This document shows positions 44,490-55,466 of a stretch of 64,000 nt of DNA, in pieces. The stretch comes from Xanthostigma xanthostigma (lineage: Eukaryota; Arthropoda; Insecta; Raphidioptera; Raphidiidae). The stretch covers positions 76,420,948-76,484,947 of the forward strand of contig OY754464.1 of NCBI GenBank assembly GCA_963575645.1, read 5' to 3'. The notes beneath the pieces were generated by a model that saw nothing but the letters and a program-made list of their open reading frames with translations, made no database searches and had not been told where the DNA came from. A program made the translations under genes and the position numbers. The first letter of the stretch is position 1, and the number at the start of each line of letters is the position of its first letter.

Positions 44490-45159
44490 GGCCTCTTGTT
44501 AACGACAACGGATAACGGCCCGATTTTTATGACGGGCGACGGGCGACTCGCAGTGTTTAATAGGTTTGTTAACGCGACGGATATGTAACCGTTGCAACAA
44601 AACTCAACGGATACCCGCACGTCGCCCTTCGGCGCGACGGCGGTCGCTCCGATGCAGTGGACCACGTCATTTCATAGAAGTCTGTTGACGACGACAGATG
44701 TGCGCGCACGTTTTTACCTATACCTACCTACCTTGTACTTACTGCTCATTGTGAATACCCGCACGTCGTCCCTCGGCGCGACGGAGGTCGCTCCGATGCA
44801 GTGGACCACGTCATTTCATCATAAAAGTCTGTTGACGACGACAGATGTGCGCGCACGTTTTTACCTATACCTACCTACTTACCTTGTGCTGCTCATTGCG
44901 AATATGGAGTTTAAAATTGATATTGATATGGATTTATTAATTAGCCTTGTTCATAATAGGCCAGTGTTGGGACAAGACTTAAGAGAATTACAAAAATAAA
45001 CGAGCAAGGCATAATGTACTTGCACTTCTTCGCCCTTCAAGTATAGAACTGATATCGATAACAACGGACGCGCTCACTATATCAGCGGATCGTGTACAAA
45101 GGTAACCGTTTCGCGTCGGCCCGTTACCCGTTGACTAAAACGGTCGTTAACAAGAGCCC
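44490..45159. mobile_element. PIF/Harbinger-like derivative
   Basis: The ends GGCCTCTTGTTAACGAC and GTCGTTAACAAGAGCCC are near-inverses, flanked by TAA on both sides (44487-44489, 45160-45162), the 3-bp target duplication of PIF/Harbinger. The interior has two tandem copies of a 144/147-bp segment (44613-44756 and 44757-44903) and then a MADF-like coding start. Transposase is absent. Confidence 0.82.
44904..45060 (+). pseudogene. MADF-type DNA-binding domain fragment
   Basis: From ATG 44904: MEFKIDIDMDLLISLVHNRP VL, the start of a MADF domain (normally continuing LWDK...Y). A one-base frame slip after VL diverts it to a stop at 44997-44999. In the slipped frame the sequence reads WDKT, a stop, ENYKNKRARHN, as expected for MADF. 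Known: Harbinger elements carry a Myb/SANT/MADF-like second protein that helps transposase bind DNA. The rest of the gene is deleted. Confidence 0.78.
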
Positions 45160-45238
45160 TAAGATGTTTACGACCTCTGTTCACTACACCTGGCGTGGGA
45201 TCAGAAATGAAAAAAATAAATATAATATAAAAAAATTT

Positions 45239-45545
45239 GGGCCCTCGTGGGACGTCTAGCAGATATGAAACATAAATTTAAGCTTGACGCTCTAATCCAC
45301 TGAGCTATGACCAATGATTGCAAAGCGCCACACAACGGTAAATAAGTCAGAATGAATTATATTTATTTAATAAAATTTTTTTATTTCTTTTATTATTCTT
45401 TCTTAATTTTAGTATTTTCTCGTATTGTCATCTAATTCTGAGTTATGTTAAAAATTTCAAGTCTCTATGTCATCAGGAAGTTAGTTTAAAATCAATTACA
45501 AAATTCTGCCCAACATACACGAAAAGCAAGTTAAATAAACGTGGT
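45239..45545 (-). repeat. tRNA-Ile SINE family, degraded head and full body
   Basis: The head at 45239-45312 retains only the A-box region (inverse of GGTCATAGCTCAGTGG) and GGGCC end. The body 45415-45545 is well conserved and ends in ACGAAAAGCAAGTTAAATAA ACGTGGTA. Confidence 0.75.
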
Positions 45546-45668
45546 AATAATTCATATCAAGTTGTCAAGGTGAATCGAGAGAATAAAATCATTGTTTTAT
45601 AAATAGTTTATTTTGTGACGTCGTTTTATTAACTTTTTTCTTACTGCACTCTCGGTTTGTCTCAAGAC

Positions 45669-45717
<49 letters not shown>

Positions 45718-46689
45718 GAATTATAGACGCTCAACAGCTGAGGTCATCAGCGTCCGAAGACAACTTGACATCAATTGTTTTTGTCATTCAGTTTGCACTC
45801 ACGCGAACTTCAGGTTAACATTGTAAATGGCTTTTTGGGGATACTGCTTAATTGAAAAACACGAAGAGAGCGAAATATACGGAGTTACTAGTATAATACA
45901 CGAGCCTATTGTAGGGTTAACAATGGTGCTATTCAAATAGTCACGTTATTTTCATGTCAGGGAGCCTGTTGACTGCGTGTGTTTTATAAAAGCTATGTTT
46001 AAATTTGTCTTGTTATAAATGTATTTCGTGCGCAAATTTGCTGTAACGGAAATTAAACGAAACTTGAAGAAAATTTAGTTATGATCAGTTTCGTTTACAT
46101 ATTACGATAAAATTTGTCAACAAAAACTGGATTTTAATATGAACTGTCTTTAGATTAGCTATTTCATTGTACTGGTTACTTATGCATCGATTTTTCGTAA
46201 AATAACAAAGCATCAAATTAAACAGTTTTTTAATGGTAGAACATTTTATAAAATACAAAACCAGGTTTATATTTTTTAAAAATCGGATGGTATTAAAAGT
46301 ATAAAAAATATAGGTAGGTATTTAAAATAACAAATACCTGGAAAAATTGATTGCAGTGAAATTCTTCCTAACTGGGGGGAGGAATCAGTCATTTGATGCT
46401 GAAAAATGTTTTCAATACAACTGGGCTCTGAAAATCCCACTATATACAGGGTGAGTAATTTTAATCCGGGGATGAGATGAATTTCCAAATTTTTATTATT
46501 TTTTACTGCCGAAACGTATTTTTTTTTTTAAATCGCAAGAGATAAAAAGTTCTTGGAATTTTTCAAGGAATCAATTCCAATTTTTAAAAAAAAAATTGCA
46601 CACAATAAAAATTTATTATAACAATTCAGATATCGAAAGAACAGAAAGTTTGCAAAGATTTTTAAAAAAATTGGAGTTTATCCTTGTAG
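45546..46689. other. Unassigned, with GA microsatellite
   Basis: (GA)n runs from 45672 to 45713. ATACAGGGTGAGTAATTTTA at 46444 is a phrase typical of insect LINE 3' ends. No gene recognised. Confidence 0.5.
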
Positions 46690-47025
46690 TCAGAGTGCCC
46701 ATCGGTAAAAATTTTACTGACAAATACTCTCCCCAAACTTTGTATATGGCTTCATTAGGCCTAGTCTGACACCTATTTCCTCTATGACTTTTTTTGATTT
46801 TGGGGCGTTTTCCCTCTAAATTTTTCAAAACATTACGTTTTGACGACATGTAAAAATTTATGGATACTGTTTGTTTTTTTAATTGGATTAGTTAAAAACT
46901 TCAACCAAAACGCTAAAATAAAGTTCTCTGACAAATAACATGAACCATTTAAAATGTCTAACACCTCGAATATGTCATGTTCATGTTTTTTGTCAGAGAA
47001 CTTTATTTTAGCGTTTTTTCACGGC
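46690..47025. mobile_element. Palindromic-core family, copy 2 (core broken)
   Basis: Shares CCAAACTTTGTATATGGC and CCTAGTCTGACACC with the other copies. The palindromic core is replaced: after CACCTCGAATATGTCATG it folds back on AGTTCTCTGACAAATAACAT instead. Confidence 0.7.
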
Positions 47026-47311
47026 CAATTGAAAAATGAGGGGTCCCATTGAAGAAAAAAAGTTGATCCTGAATGACCTTGAACCGTCGACCCAAGGTCA
47101 AAATGTAAAATTTCTGAAATACCTCTTTTATTAGGTATCTAAAATTTTTATACTATCCCAATTAATTTTGTGGTCGTGTTCGAATTTATGTTTTAGTTTA
47201 AGATTTGAAATTGCTTATATTATTATAACATTCTTTTTTTTCTGATATTTTAATACTCTATAAAATCGAAACCATTTTCAAAGTCGGCTGCTTGGACTAG
47301 TCACTAGATCA

Positions 47312-47545
47312 GGGGTGGGCAAATCTTTTGATCGTCGGACCGCATTGCTGATGAAAATTTGACCGTGGGCCAAAAATTTGGAGAGCAAAAAAAAGTTCCT
47401 TTCATTTCCACAAAAAAAAGGTCTTCTTTCTAAAATTTTTATGCGCCAAATAATATTGCCAAACTATTTTCGCTCTTAATAATCATTTCTAAAATGCTTC
47501 GCGGGCCGGAGAAAATTCTACTGCGGGCCGAATCACACTAGATGA
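47312..47545 (+). mobile_element. hAT end fragment (CAGGGGTGGGCAAA)
   Basis: CAGGGGTGGGCAAATCTTTT, then GGACCGCA, GTGGGCC and GCGGGCCGGAG/GCGGGCCGAAT are the usual subterminal style of a hAT (Tip100/Zaphod-like) end. Confidence 0.6.
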
Positions 47546-47806
47546 ACTTAATTCTGAGAAAAAAGATTACTGTTTTCAAATAATAAAAATATGTTAACGT
47601 TGCTATTTAGTTAATAAAGTTCAGTACCAACCCGTCAACTGGCACATCGCCTGAAGGCATATCTACGTCGAAACGTTTGTTAACTTGTGTTGTGTACCTT
47701 TGCGCCGCACCTTCATAACTCCTGGTATTTACTTTATGTTGAACGTGTTCAGCTGAAAAAAAAACGCGTCTGCTTCTTGTTTTACCACAGTGTTATGTTA
47801 TACATA
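47546..47806 (+). repeat. Fragment with CTGAAGG-stem-CGAAACG motif
   Basis: CGCCTGAAGGCATATCTACG TCGAAACGTTTG (47649-47680). No further family identification. Confidence 0.4.
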
Positions 47807-48379
47807 CAGTATGTAAACATGTAAGGTGCACATAGGGAAATTAACATTGAGAAAAAATGACTGGATCAAAGTGAGCCTTGAAATCTTGTTTTTCAATTTG
47901 ACAGATAATATTCTTTTGCAAAATGAATGTGTATACTACCGAAGAAAATATTCAAATGATTACAACGTAATCGGCCTTTTTTATTAATGGGACATTAAAT
48001 TCCCAAAAATACTTAAATATGGTGCGAGATCAAATATCTCCGCCTATTCGTGTTGAACCTAAAGACATCAGATCACTGATTTGCCAACACGCATACGTCA
48101 TACCAGTCAGACAATTTTTGAATGAAATGTTTTCAAACAGATGGAGTTGATTTTTTTGTTTTATTTTTGTACAAATAAATTAAAATAATGATTTATAAGA
48201 GCTTTTTATTATTAAAAAAGCCAAGTAAAATAAAAATAAATCAAAATAAAATAGAAATCCTCAAGATTACCACGATAATTCAATAGAAATAACAATTTAT
48301 GCAGTCATGGCTAACTCTGATCCAAGTATTTTTTCCCAATGCTAATTTCCTTATGTGCACCTTACGCGTTTACATACTG
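47807..48379. mobile_element. Tc1-like MITE, copy B
   Basis: CAGTATGTAAAC to GTTTACATACTG, flanked by TA (47805-47806, 48380-48381). Opposite orientation to copies A and C. Inverted repeats extend over about 45 bp (GTGCACATAGGGAAATTAAC). Confidence 0.9.
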
Positions 48380-48400
48380 TATATAAATAACAATGAAATA

Positions 48401-49008
48401 CTGTTCGTTGCTAAGGGCATCATTTGAGAACGGGTAAGCCGATGTGGCTAATTTTTGAAATAAACTTCTTTACGCACGCTTGACTTGGGGAGTAAGCTGG
48501 TGAATGCGTGACGAGAGATTTACGGAAGTCACGGCGAACGGAAGTTGAGAGGGAGATATAAGTTAGTGAAGATAGAAAGAGGATGACAAATACTTCACTG
48601 ACTAGTGGCGCCGTCAGGTGGCCGAAAATATAAGCAGTACTAACAATAGAGTGACACATACTTTACTTGCCAGTGGGCGCTATCGGGTGACAGAAAAAAG
48701 TTTTGTAAACATACTTTAAATAATATTTCATCAAGATTTACGCTTAAAATCCAACGAGAGCTAAGTAATTGCAATGTATTACTATTGTTTTCATTATCTT
48801 TATGTTTATATTTCTTTCTTCTTACATTAGACTGTTCATTTCGTTCTTGAACAATTTTATAAATTAATATTTTGTTCAATTCATTAAATATTCTACGTTT
48901 AAAGTGAATAAATAAAATTGTAAAACCATTTTAAAGTTCATTTTCGGGTGAATAATAACAAATTATGGCAGGAAGAAGTTTTACTTCAGTCGTGTGGTTT
49001 AAAACAAA
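48401..49008 (+). repeat. CACACGACTGAAGT repeat family, copy 3 (longest)
   Basis: Starts near TGTTCGTTGCTAAGGGCATC, includes ACGCTTGACTTGGGGAGTAA and GCCAGTGGGCGCTATCGGG, and ends CTTCAGTCGTGTGGTTTAAA. Confidence 0.8.
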
Positions 49009-49019
49009 CTCTTTTTTTT

Positions 49020-49450
49020 TTAAATGTTCATGATAGTCCGAATAAGATTTTTCGGGAAAGAAAAATTTGAAAAGTTGCCCGGAATACGGTGGAGCCAAGG
49101 ACTCTAAATAATGCTGTTCGTTGCTAAGTGTATCACTTGAGAACGGCTGGACCGATTTGGCTATTTTTTTATTTTTTTTAATGTTCGTTTAGTCCGAATA
49201 CGGTTTTCAAGGAACGAAAAATTAGAAAGATTGCCTGGAATACGGTAGAGCCGAAGACTCTACTACTGTTGTCTCTGCCAAGCGGGACTCAGCCGGCCCG
49301 TCGACAATTTTATAACACGGTGGAGCCGAGGGCTCTACTACTGTTGTCGCTGTCGAGCGGGGCGCAGTTCCGTGAGGTAAGACTGTAATAGTGTTGTCGA
49401 TGCCGTGTTTCGTCTCAATCGCGTGCGAAGCCGCGGGTAACGGTTATTAT
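49020..49450 (-). repeat. ACTAGCCGTTACCC repeat family with internal duplications
   Basis: GGTGGAGCCAAGGACTCTA, GTAGAGCCGAAGACTCTACT and GGTGGAGCCGAGGGCTCTAC are three variants of one motif. It ends GTTTCGTCTCAATCGCGTGC GAAGCCGCGGGTAACGG. Confidence 0.7.
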
Positions 49451-49534
49451 TGATAAATATGGGACAACGCCCTGCAAATACGCCAATTATTCTCTAAGAA
49501 AGCCCGATCCAGCATAATATGTCTATCTTTAATA

Positions 49535-50142
49535 TAGTGATGTGTCCACATGACTTTTTATTGGGAGCTGGCTCCGTACGCTCCGCTCACTAAAAAGAGT
49601 CGCTCAGAGAGAGTCGTTAAAGGAGCGACACTAGACAGTACGCACTACACAGGAGTGCAGACTACAGAGGTGTGAACTGTCATCACGCATGCTCAGGAGT
49701 CACATAGCATTGCACAGCACAATACACATGCTCAGCTCTGAGCTCATCTTAAAATGATTCTAATCTTATATTATTCGCATTTCGGATAAACTATATAAAG
49801 TATAATAAAAGCTTAACAATAATAATGTTTATTGTTACAATATTATATCTTTGTCAACGACGTCAATGTGAATGGTTTAAGTCACTGAAAGCTTAGTGCC
49901 ATTACACTTGCAGTGTGTCATTTAACACTAAATGACTCAGCAAAGATAACTCCGTACGTGCAAAATTCACTAGTGTCTCTGTGGCCTGTGCTGTGTGCGC
50001 TCTGTAAATGTGCGAATGCAACAGTACAGAACAGCTCAGCACAGAGCAATAGCGCTCGGAAGTGAGTCATTCACAAAAAAAGAGCGACTCGCTCCGCGCC
50101 GAGTTCATTATGAACGACTCGCTCAGGAGCGACACATCACTA
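49535..50142. mobile_element. hAT MITE (TAGTGATGTGTC ends), best copy
   Basis: TAGTGATGTGTC to GACACATCACTA with exact 8-bp duplications CTTTAATA (49527-49534, 50143-50150). 608 bp, non-coding, with GAGTCGCTC and GAACGACTC repeats near both ends. Confidence 0.95.
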
Positions 50143-50150
50143 CTTTAATA

Positions 50151-50639
50151 GACAATCTACAAATCTAGGCGAAGCGGACCGGGCCGCTAGTTGTAAATAT
50201 ATAGACGGAAAATTACAGACTGTTCCAAGTCCAGAATTTTTGATGCGAATATTAGTTATATCACTGCTACTGACCTCGTCGTGTTGGGCCTCCCCTAATC
50301 CTAGTCCTGTCAGCCCTACACTTGATGGGGACTTTAAATTTTATTTTTAATTTTAAAGTGGTATTTTCACTTGAATTTACATTGCAAACATTATTATTGC
50401 CGCATTTTGATATAAATTTTTGTAGTTCTCCGAATTGTGCGTGTGGAATTGTTTGGATGCTTTGTGTTGTATAATACAGCGTATTCGGTTTCACGAATAC
50501 CATAAAATATAACAACGACTACTTAAGCGATTTAATATTCATACATGGGGTTAAATTCAAACATATTTTGTATATGCGGACATACAGGGCCGAATATTGT
50601 TTGGTGTGTGTAAATACAATATTTTTAAAAAAACGAGTG
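50151..50639. other. Unassigned
   Basis: GCGAAGCGGACCGGGCCGCT AGT at 50170 resembles another insect repeat end. An 82-codon minus frame (50267-50515) has no domain. Confidence 0.45.
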
Positions 50640-51490
50640 TGCTTTAGACCACACGACTGAAGTAAAACTTCTTCCTGCCATAATTTGTTATTGTTCACCC
50701 GAAAATTTAAAAATATGAACTTTAAAATTAATTTACAATTTTATTCACTTTAAACGTAGAATATCTAATGTATTAAACAAAATATTAATTTTTTTTTAAT
50801 ATACAGTGTAAACTCTTTATAACGAAACTCAAGGGACCGAGCATTTTTTATCGTTATAGAGAGTTACCGTTATATGGAGTGAAGAAAGAAAAACAACCAA
50901 ATTAACAATAATCTTCAATGTACTGTATAATCTCTTTATAACGAATTTTAAGGGACCGAACATTTTTTTCGTTATAAAGAATTTTCGTTATATGGAGGGA
51001 AGAAAGAAAAATAACCAATTTTCACAAAATTAATTTATTCCAAACACATATACCTATAGTTTGGCGTCATCAAGTGCTTGTTGAATAGATGGTGATGGTT
51101 CAGAATGGTCCTCTTTATGTCTGTAAACATTTGCTGACGCCTAAATATGAACATATTTTTTCGTAATAGAGAATGGCTGTTGCGTTATAAAGAGGGTATT
51201 AATATATAGGTTTTAAGGTAAACCAACCAAATCGTAAAAATTTCGACGTTATAGGGAGTTTTTCGTTATAACGAAGGACGTTATAAAGAGTTTACACTAT
51301 ATATGGTTTATTGGCCTCTACATCTTCTAAAATATTCATTTATAAAATTGTTGAAATAATCAAGAATCACCGTTCGCGTAACGTTATTCCGTTCGCCTCG
51401 CCCGATCACACAATTTTCGTAACGCTCTCGTCACGCATTCACCAGCTTATTCCCCAAGTCAAGCTTGCATAAAGAAGTTTTACTTCAAAA
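50640..51490 (-). repeat. CACACGACTGAAGT family copy split by a pogo-like MITE
   Basis: 50640-50800 and 51338-51490 are two parts of one inverted copy, matching 17271-17480 and the end seen at 48430-48500 (CGTCACGCATTCACCAGCTT). The pogo-like MITE and about 38 bp of other DNA lie between them. Confidence 0.75.
50804..51298. mobile_element. pogo/Tigger-like MITE
   Basis: CAGTGTAAACTCTTTATAAC at the left; GTTATAAAGAGTTTACACTA at the right. Preceded by TA. The head is internally duplicated (GGGACCGAGCATTTTTTATC at 50836 and GGGACCGAACATTTTTTTC at 50952). Confidence 0.88.
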
Positions 51491-51894
51491 AATAAATTTG
51501 TTGCAACACTACTCTTGCAATATTTAAGTTTTTCACTGGAAAATTATTATTGTAAATTATAGACGGTCAATAACTGAGCCTAAGAAACTTAGTAAATAAA
51601 TAATGTTGAATTGACGTAAGTCAACTGTCGAATAAGCAGTAAACAGTGCTGCAAATATTAAAAAAACTATTGTAACAAAACTGACAAAAACTGTTCTGAA
51701 CTTGGTGGTAAAGATATTTAAATACAAAAAAAAACGTTTACAAAAACAAACTAAAAAAACTTAAATCACGAAAAACAAACAATTCTAAAACAACAATAAT
51801 AACACTAAACTATTATGTACATAGAATATTCATATCCCATAGATGTCTATTTATCTCTAATCTCTATACTTATTTAGAACACTTATTTATTTAT
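51491..51894. other. Unassigned A-rich DNA
   Basis: Composition resembles 62880-63060, which also precedes an LTR-like segment. Confidence 0.4.
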
Positions 51895-52140
51895 GTCCCG
51901 CATTGTTCATTGTCACTGACTGACTGCCGGCCGACTCACTGACTTCTGGCCGACTGCGTCACCCGCCGACTCCCCCAGTAGACTGCCCTCAACGGCTGAC
52001 TGCCCCTCCGACTGACTGCCCTTTGGCCATCTGACTGCCTCTCCGATTGATTGCAGACTGCCTTGCCCGTTTGTCTTTGCTCTACTTATATAGGTTCTCA
52101 ATGCGCATTCTGGAACATTCTGCGATGTTCTCAAAGCGAC
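51895..52140 (-). mobile_element. LTR-like segment (putative)
   Basis: A degenerate run of CTGACTGACTGCC motifs is followed by a TATA-like CCTATATAAGTAG on the minus strand (52084-52096). The arrangement resembles an insect LTR promoter, and 63130-63260 has a similar one. No internal retroelement ORF was found, so a solo LTR is possible. Confidence 0.35.
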
Positions 52141-52156
52141 GGAATTCTTTTACGTA

Positions 52157-52388
52157 GTTCCGACAACAATGTACGCATTGTTGTCCGCGGTTCCGACAAA
52201 AATGTACGTTTTGTTTTCCGCAGTTCCGACAACAATGTGCGCATTGTTGTCCGCGGTTCCGACAACAATGTACGCATTGTTGTCTGCGGTTTCGACAACA
52301 ATGTACGCATTGTTGTCCGCGGTTCCGACAACAATGTACCTACGCATTGTTGTCCGCGGTTCCGACAAAAATGTGCGCATTGTTGTCC
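52157..52388. repeat. Seven-unit 33-bp palindromic tandem array
   Basis: Units start at 52157, 52190, 52223, 52256, 52289, 52322 and 52359. The consensus has GTTCCGACAACAATG, ACGCATTGTTGTCCGCG, so each unit contains the inverted pair ACAACAATG/CATTGTTGT. One unit has a 4-bp insertion. Because 33 is divisible by 3, all frames stay open; the frames here are not genes. Confidence 0.95.
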
Positions 52389-53895
52389 TTGCAGTGGCGA
52401 CTCGTTATATTAACATATTATTGCCACTTTTATATTTTTAAAGTGAAACTTTTATTCTATCGCCCCGAATTTTTTTGGCCGTCTGTTGCATGTCGCATTA
52501 CAGGCGGCCGCGGAGTAGGGGTAAAGTGAAAGGCGCCCGGAGTAGGCGCTCGGTAGAGCAGCCAAGGCCAATATGTCGGCGCCCATGGTTAGCATCAGCT
52601 AACCGTGTAGTATGTATAACACAGTCTGTCATGCGGGCAAGTGCTGTACAGTGTTTACATGTTTTTATTCGTGTATTCATGTGAATATTGTTATTTATAA
52701 TTAATCGTGATGGATAAGTGTCTACAATCCAACGCCTACAATCCAATAAAAGTTTCACTTGTTTTGTCGGATTGACGATCTCTGTGATGAAATGTACAAT
52801 AAATAAAGAGGAACAGTATAGATTTCTGGCTTCGCTTTAGTAAAGTTGATTCATGGAACTTCATTAGCTTCCTGTATAAATCCGCTGCTGTGCATGCATG
52901 CAAATAATGTTTACAAAAACATGCATAATAAAAACAACCATTGCGTATAATCAACTTTGATGTAATGTAAATATGTTTGTATTTATATATTTATTTTTAA
53001 TTTATTGAAAAACTTTTCGATATGACGTACATTTTAAACGTAAACATTTTGGTTTTTCAGTCAAATAAAAGCGAGTGCCCGTATGTTAAATGTTAAAATA
53101 TTTACCCTATGGAAATGTTAAAATGTCTGTTGGTACCGAAGGGTGTGAACTGTCATCGCAACATGGCGCAATGCTCATCCTGTGCAAATAAATTAATGTT
53201 TATTGTTTCCACTGTGCATGCATTTTAAACGAGTCAAAATAAATACATTGTCAAGTTTCACGAAAAGCACGATCATTCCTAAATTTTACCGAAGAAATTG
53301 ATATTGTTATACTTATTATTTATTCAACTCATGCGCGTTATTCATGTTTTATAATGCCTAAAAACCGAACCCTAAATAGCCATTTACCGACTGGTGGCAA
53401 TGACTTGTCATAACTCAATGAAGATTCCTACTAGCTCGGCCATTGTGGAGTAATGAAAATAAACGTAACTATTTTCTGAGTCGTAACGAAATAGTAGGTA
53501 ACAACAACTCCCTGTTGTTACCCATTGAGACTAAAATTGAGAGGCCGAATGTTTTCGACATGGAGTTTATTCATAACCGGCTAACCTCAAACCAAAACAT
53601 TGAATCGTGCTGTTTGGTGCTGTTAGTATTGACAGTTTTCTTTATAAAGAAATAAATAGATATTTACAACATCTCATTATAATTAAAACATGAATAACGC
53701 GCAATTGTTGAATAAAATTATGGGCGTAACTTGTAGGCTAAGTCATGACCTGTCAGCGCGATGAATGATTTAGACTACTAGTTACGCCAATAACTATTAT
53801 GTTTATCAAGCAGTCGCGATTGTCTTCTAATGTTGAACACTGAATTAGTTCGTGATCTATATTATTAATATATATTAGATATCGTGTCCATCGAG
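52389..53895. other. Unassigned, 1.5 kb
   Basis: 52490-52600 is GC-rich (CAGGCGGCCGCGGAGTAGG). No exon or repeat recognised. Tail similarities are absent. Confidence 0.45.
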
Positions 53896-53998
53896 ATAAT
53901 TATAAATAAAAAATCGCAGGATTGTGGACAAATATTAGATTTATTAATAATAAATCTAATATTTGTCCACAATCCTGCGATTTTTTATTTATAATTAT
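53896..53998. repeat. 103-bp perfect palindrome
   Basis: Arms 53896-53946 and 53948-53998 (51 bp each) are exact inverses around a single base. The arm includes AAATCGCAGGATTGTGGAC. A diverged single arm lies at 59868-59900 (AAATCGCAAGATAGTGGAC). Confidence 0.97.
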
Positions 53999-54409
53999 AT
54001 TATTAATTTCGTCTTGGTGGGATGTCTCGATTTTTAAATCAAAATTAAATGTCCCGCGCGGGACAGGCTCAGTCCCGCTTTTTGGGGATAACTCGACCGT
54101 GCGCGCAGCGTGCTGACGAATAAGACTCAACTATTTAACGATAGGGTAAATCTGATTTAAAATATTATATTTTTATTAAATATATTTTCTATGGCTATTT
54201 TTGCTATCTATTGTTACGTAAACGTAATTTTAATTCAAATAAAAAGTTAAATATTTTAAAACTTCTGATTATATACGTTTTTTTTACTATGTCCCGCTTT
54301 CGTCGAAAGAATCCCGCTGTTTTCACTCAAAGAGTTCCAAAATCCCGACTTGGCAAAAAAAAACTGGCAACGCTGGGTACAGTAGACTTGATTGAAATTT
54401 ATAAAAAAG
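53999..54409 (+). other. Unassigned; possible decayed transposon
   Basis: TGTCCCGCGCGGGACAGGC and GTCCCGCTTTCGTCG/ATCCCGCTG recur between 54048 and 54320, and AACTGGCAACGCTGGGTAC precedes the ACTAGCGG repeat. No conclusive ends. Confidence 0.35.
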
Positions 54410-54800
54410 ACTAGCGGCCCGTCCCAGTTTCACCCGGGTGCGATAGATATAATTCTGCAAAATCAATTTCGTTTGCGGCCCGGCGTCTGAACTGATAGGC
54501 TTTACCAGATTTGCTTCTGAAATAACAGCTTTGAGCGAATTATATCAGATGTCACTATTTGGTACTAAAACAGTGTTTTTTGTTTTATTTCTGAATTAAT
54601 AGCTTTGAATAAATTCTATCAGATGTCGCTACATATTACTAAAAGAGTTTTTTGTCACAAAACACCGTAATTTTGTACAAAATATTTAATAAAAACTATC
54701 CTATAGCGTAAGTTGCACCAAGCAAGACACATTTATAAAATTTCACTAAAATTGGTTCACTGCGGTTTCGGAGATTAGCGCGGATAAGTATATTTGTACC
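54410..54800 (+). repeat. ACTAGCGG repeat, full-length copy upstream of the dpr exon
   Basis: The head ACTAGCGGCCCGTCCCAG, two 40-bp-type units, ACACCGTAATTTTGTACAAA, then GGAGATTAGCGCGGA. It ends about 190 bp before the dpr acceptor. Confidence 0.82.
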
Positions 54801-54986
54801 GAACTTGGCCCTTTTTGAAATTTATATTTTTGGTGGGATGAAAATTACTACACATTTATTTCTGAAGTTTCTTTCCCTAACTCTTCGTTGTTAAAATGGA
54901 GCACTAAACATTTTCGAGTATTTAAATCTATGTTTTTCAGACTGTTGTGTATGCATCAAGAAACTATAATAGTTTCTTTGTTTCAG

Positions 54987-55197
54987 GTATCATGGGTCCG
55001 ACATCGTGACATTCATTTGTTGACAGTGGGTCGATCGACTTATACGTCTGATTTGAGATTTTCATGCATCCATCACCCACAGACAGAGGACTGGACGCTG
55101 CAGATACGGTACCCGCAGCGTCGTGACTCCGGTACTTACGAGTGTCAGATCAGCACCACCCCACCAATAGGACACTCCATGTATTTATCAGTTGTCG
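54987..55197 (+). CDS. dpr: Internal exon of a Dpr-family Ig-domain gene
   Basis: The exon encodes 70 codons plus one base and is flanked by a pyrimidine-rich TTTCAG acceptor ending at 54986 and a GTAAGT donor starting at 55198. It enters in phase 0 and leaves in phase 1. The protein begins VSWVRHRDIHLLTVG, the hallmark C-strand segment of the first Ig domain of Dpr proteins, and later has the F-strand motif DSGTYECQIS, whose Cys would form the Ig disulfide with a Cys in the preceding exon, not found here. It ends in STTPPIGHSMYLSVV, the G-strand. Known of the family: Dprs are neuronal surface proteins that bind DIP partners and guide synaptic matching. No neighbouring exon was found in the window, so both flanking introns extend beyond it or hold exons I cannot recognise. 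The paralog (dpr6/8/9/10 type) is not resolved. Family assignment is secure. Confidence 0.93.
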
Positions 55198-55466
55198 GTA
55201 AGTTAATTATTATGATATATCTCTTTCCTTCGACTCCTCACTAGTGATGTGTCCACACTCCACATGACTCTTTATTGAGAGCTGGCTCCATGCGCTCCGC
55301 TCACTAAAAAGAGTCGCTCAGAGGGAGTCATTCAAAGGAGCGACACTAGACAGTACGCACTACACAAGAGGTGTGAACTGTCATCATGCACGCTCAGGAG
55401 TCACGAAGCATTGCACAGCACAATACATACTCAGCTCTGAGCTCATTTTAATATGATTCTGATCTT

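Noticed and set aside
44592-44999. 135-residue protein with two repeats
   Set aside because: It reads through the duplicated non-coding segment of a Harbinger derivative; only the end from 44904 is MADF-like.
52157-52388. CRISPR-like array
   Set aside because: Units are contiguous with no unique spacers, and the DNA is eukaryotic.
52051-52529. Several overlapping open frames of 60-120 codons with periodic peptides
   Set aside because: They are translations of the 33-bp tandem array; 33 is a multiple of 3, so all frames remain open.
54888-54986. In-frame extension upstream of the dpr exon
   Set aside because: It lies before a strong TTTCAG acceptor and has no Ig-domain similarity.
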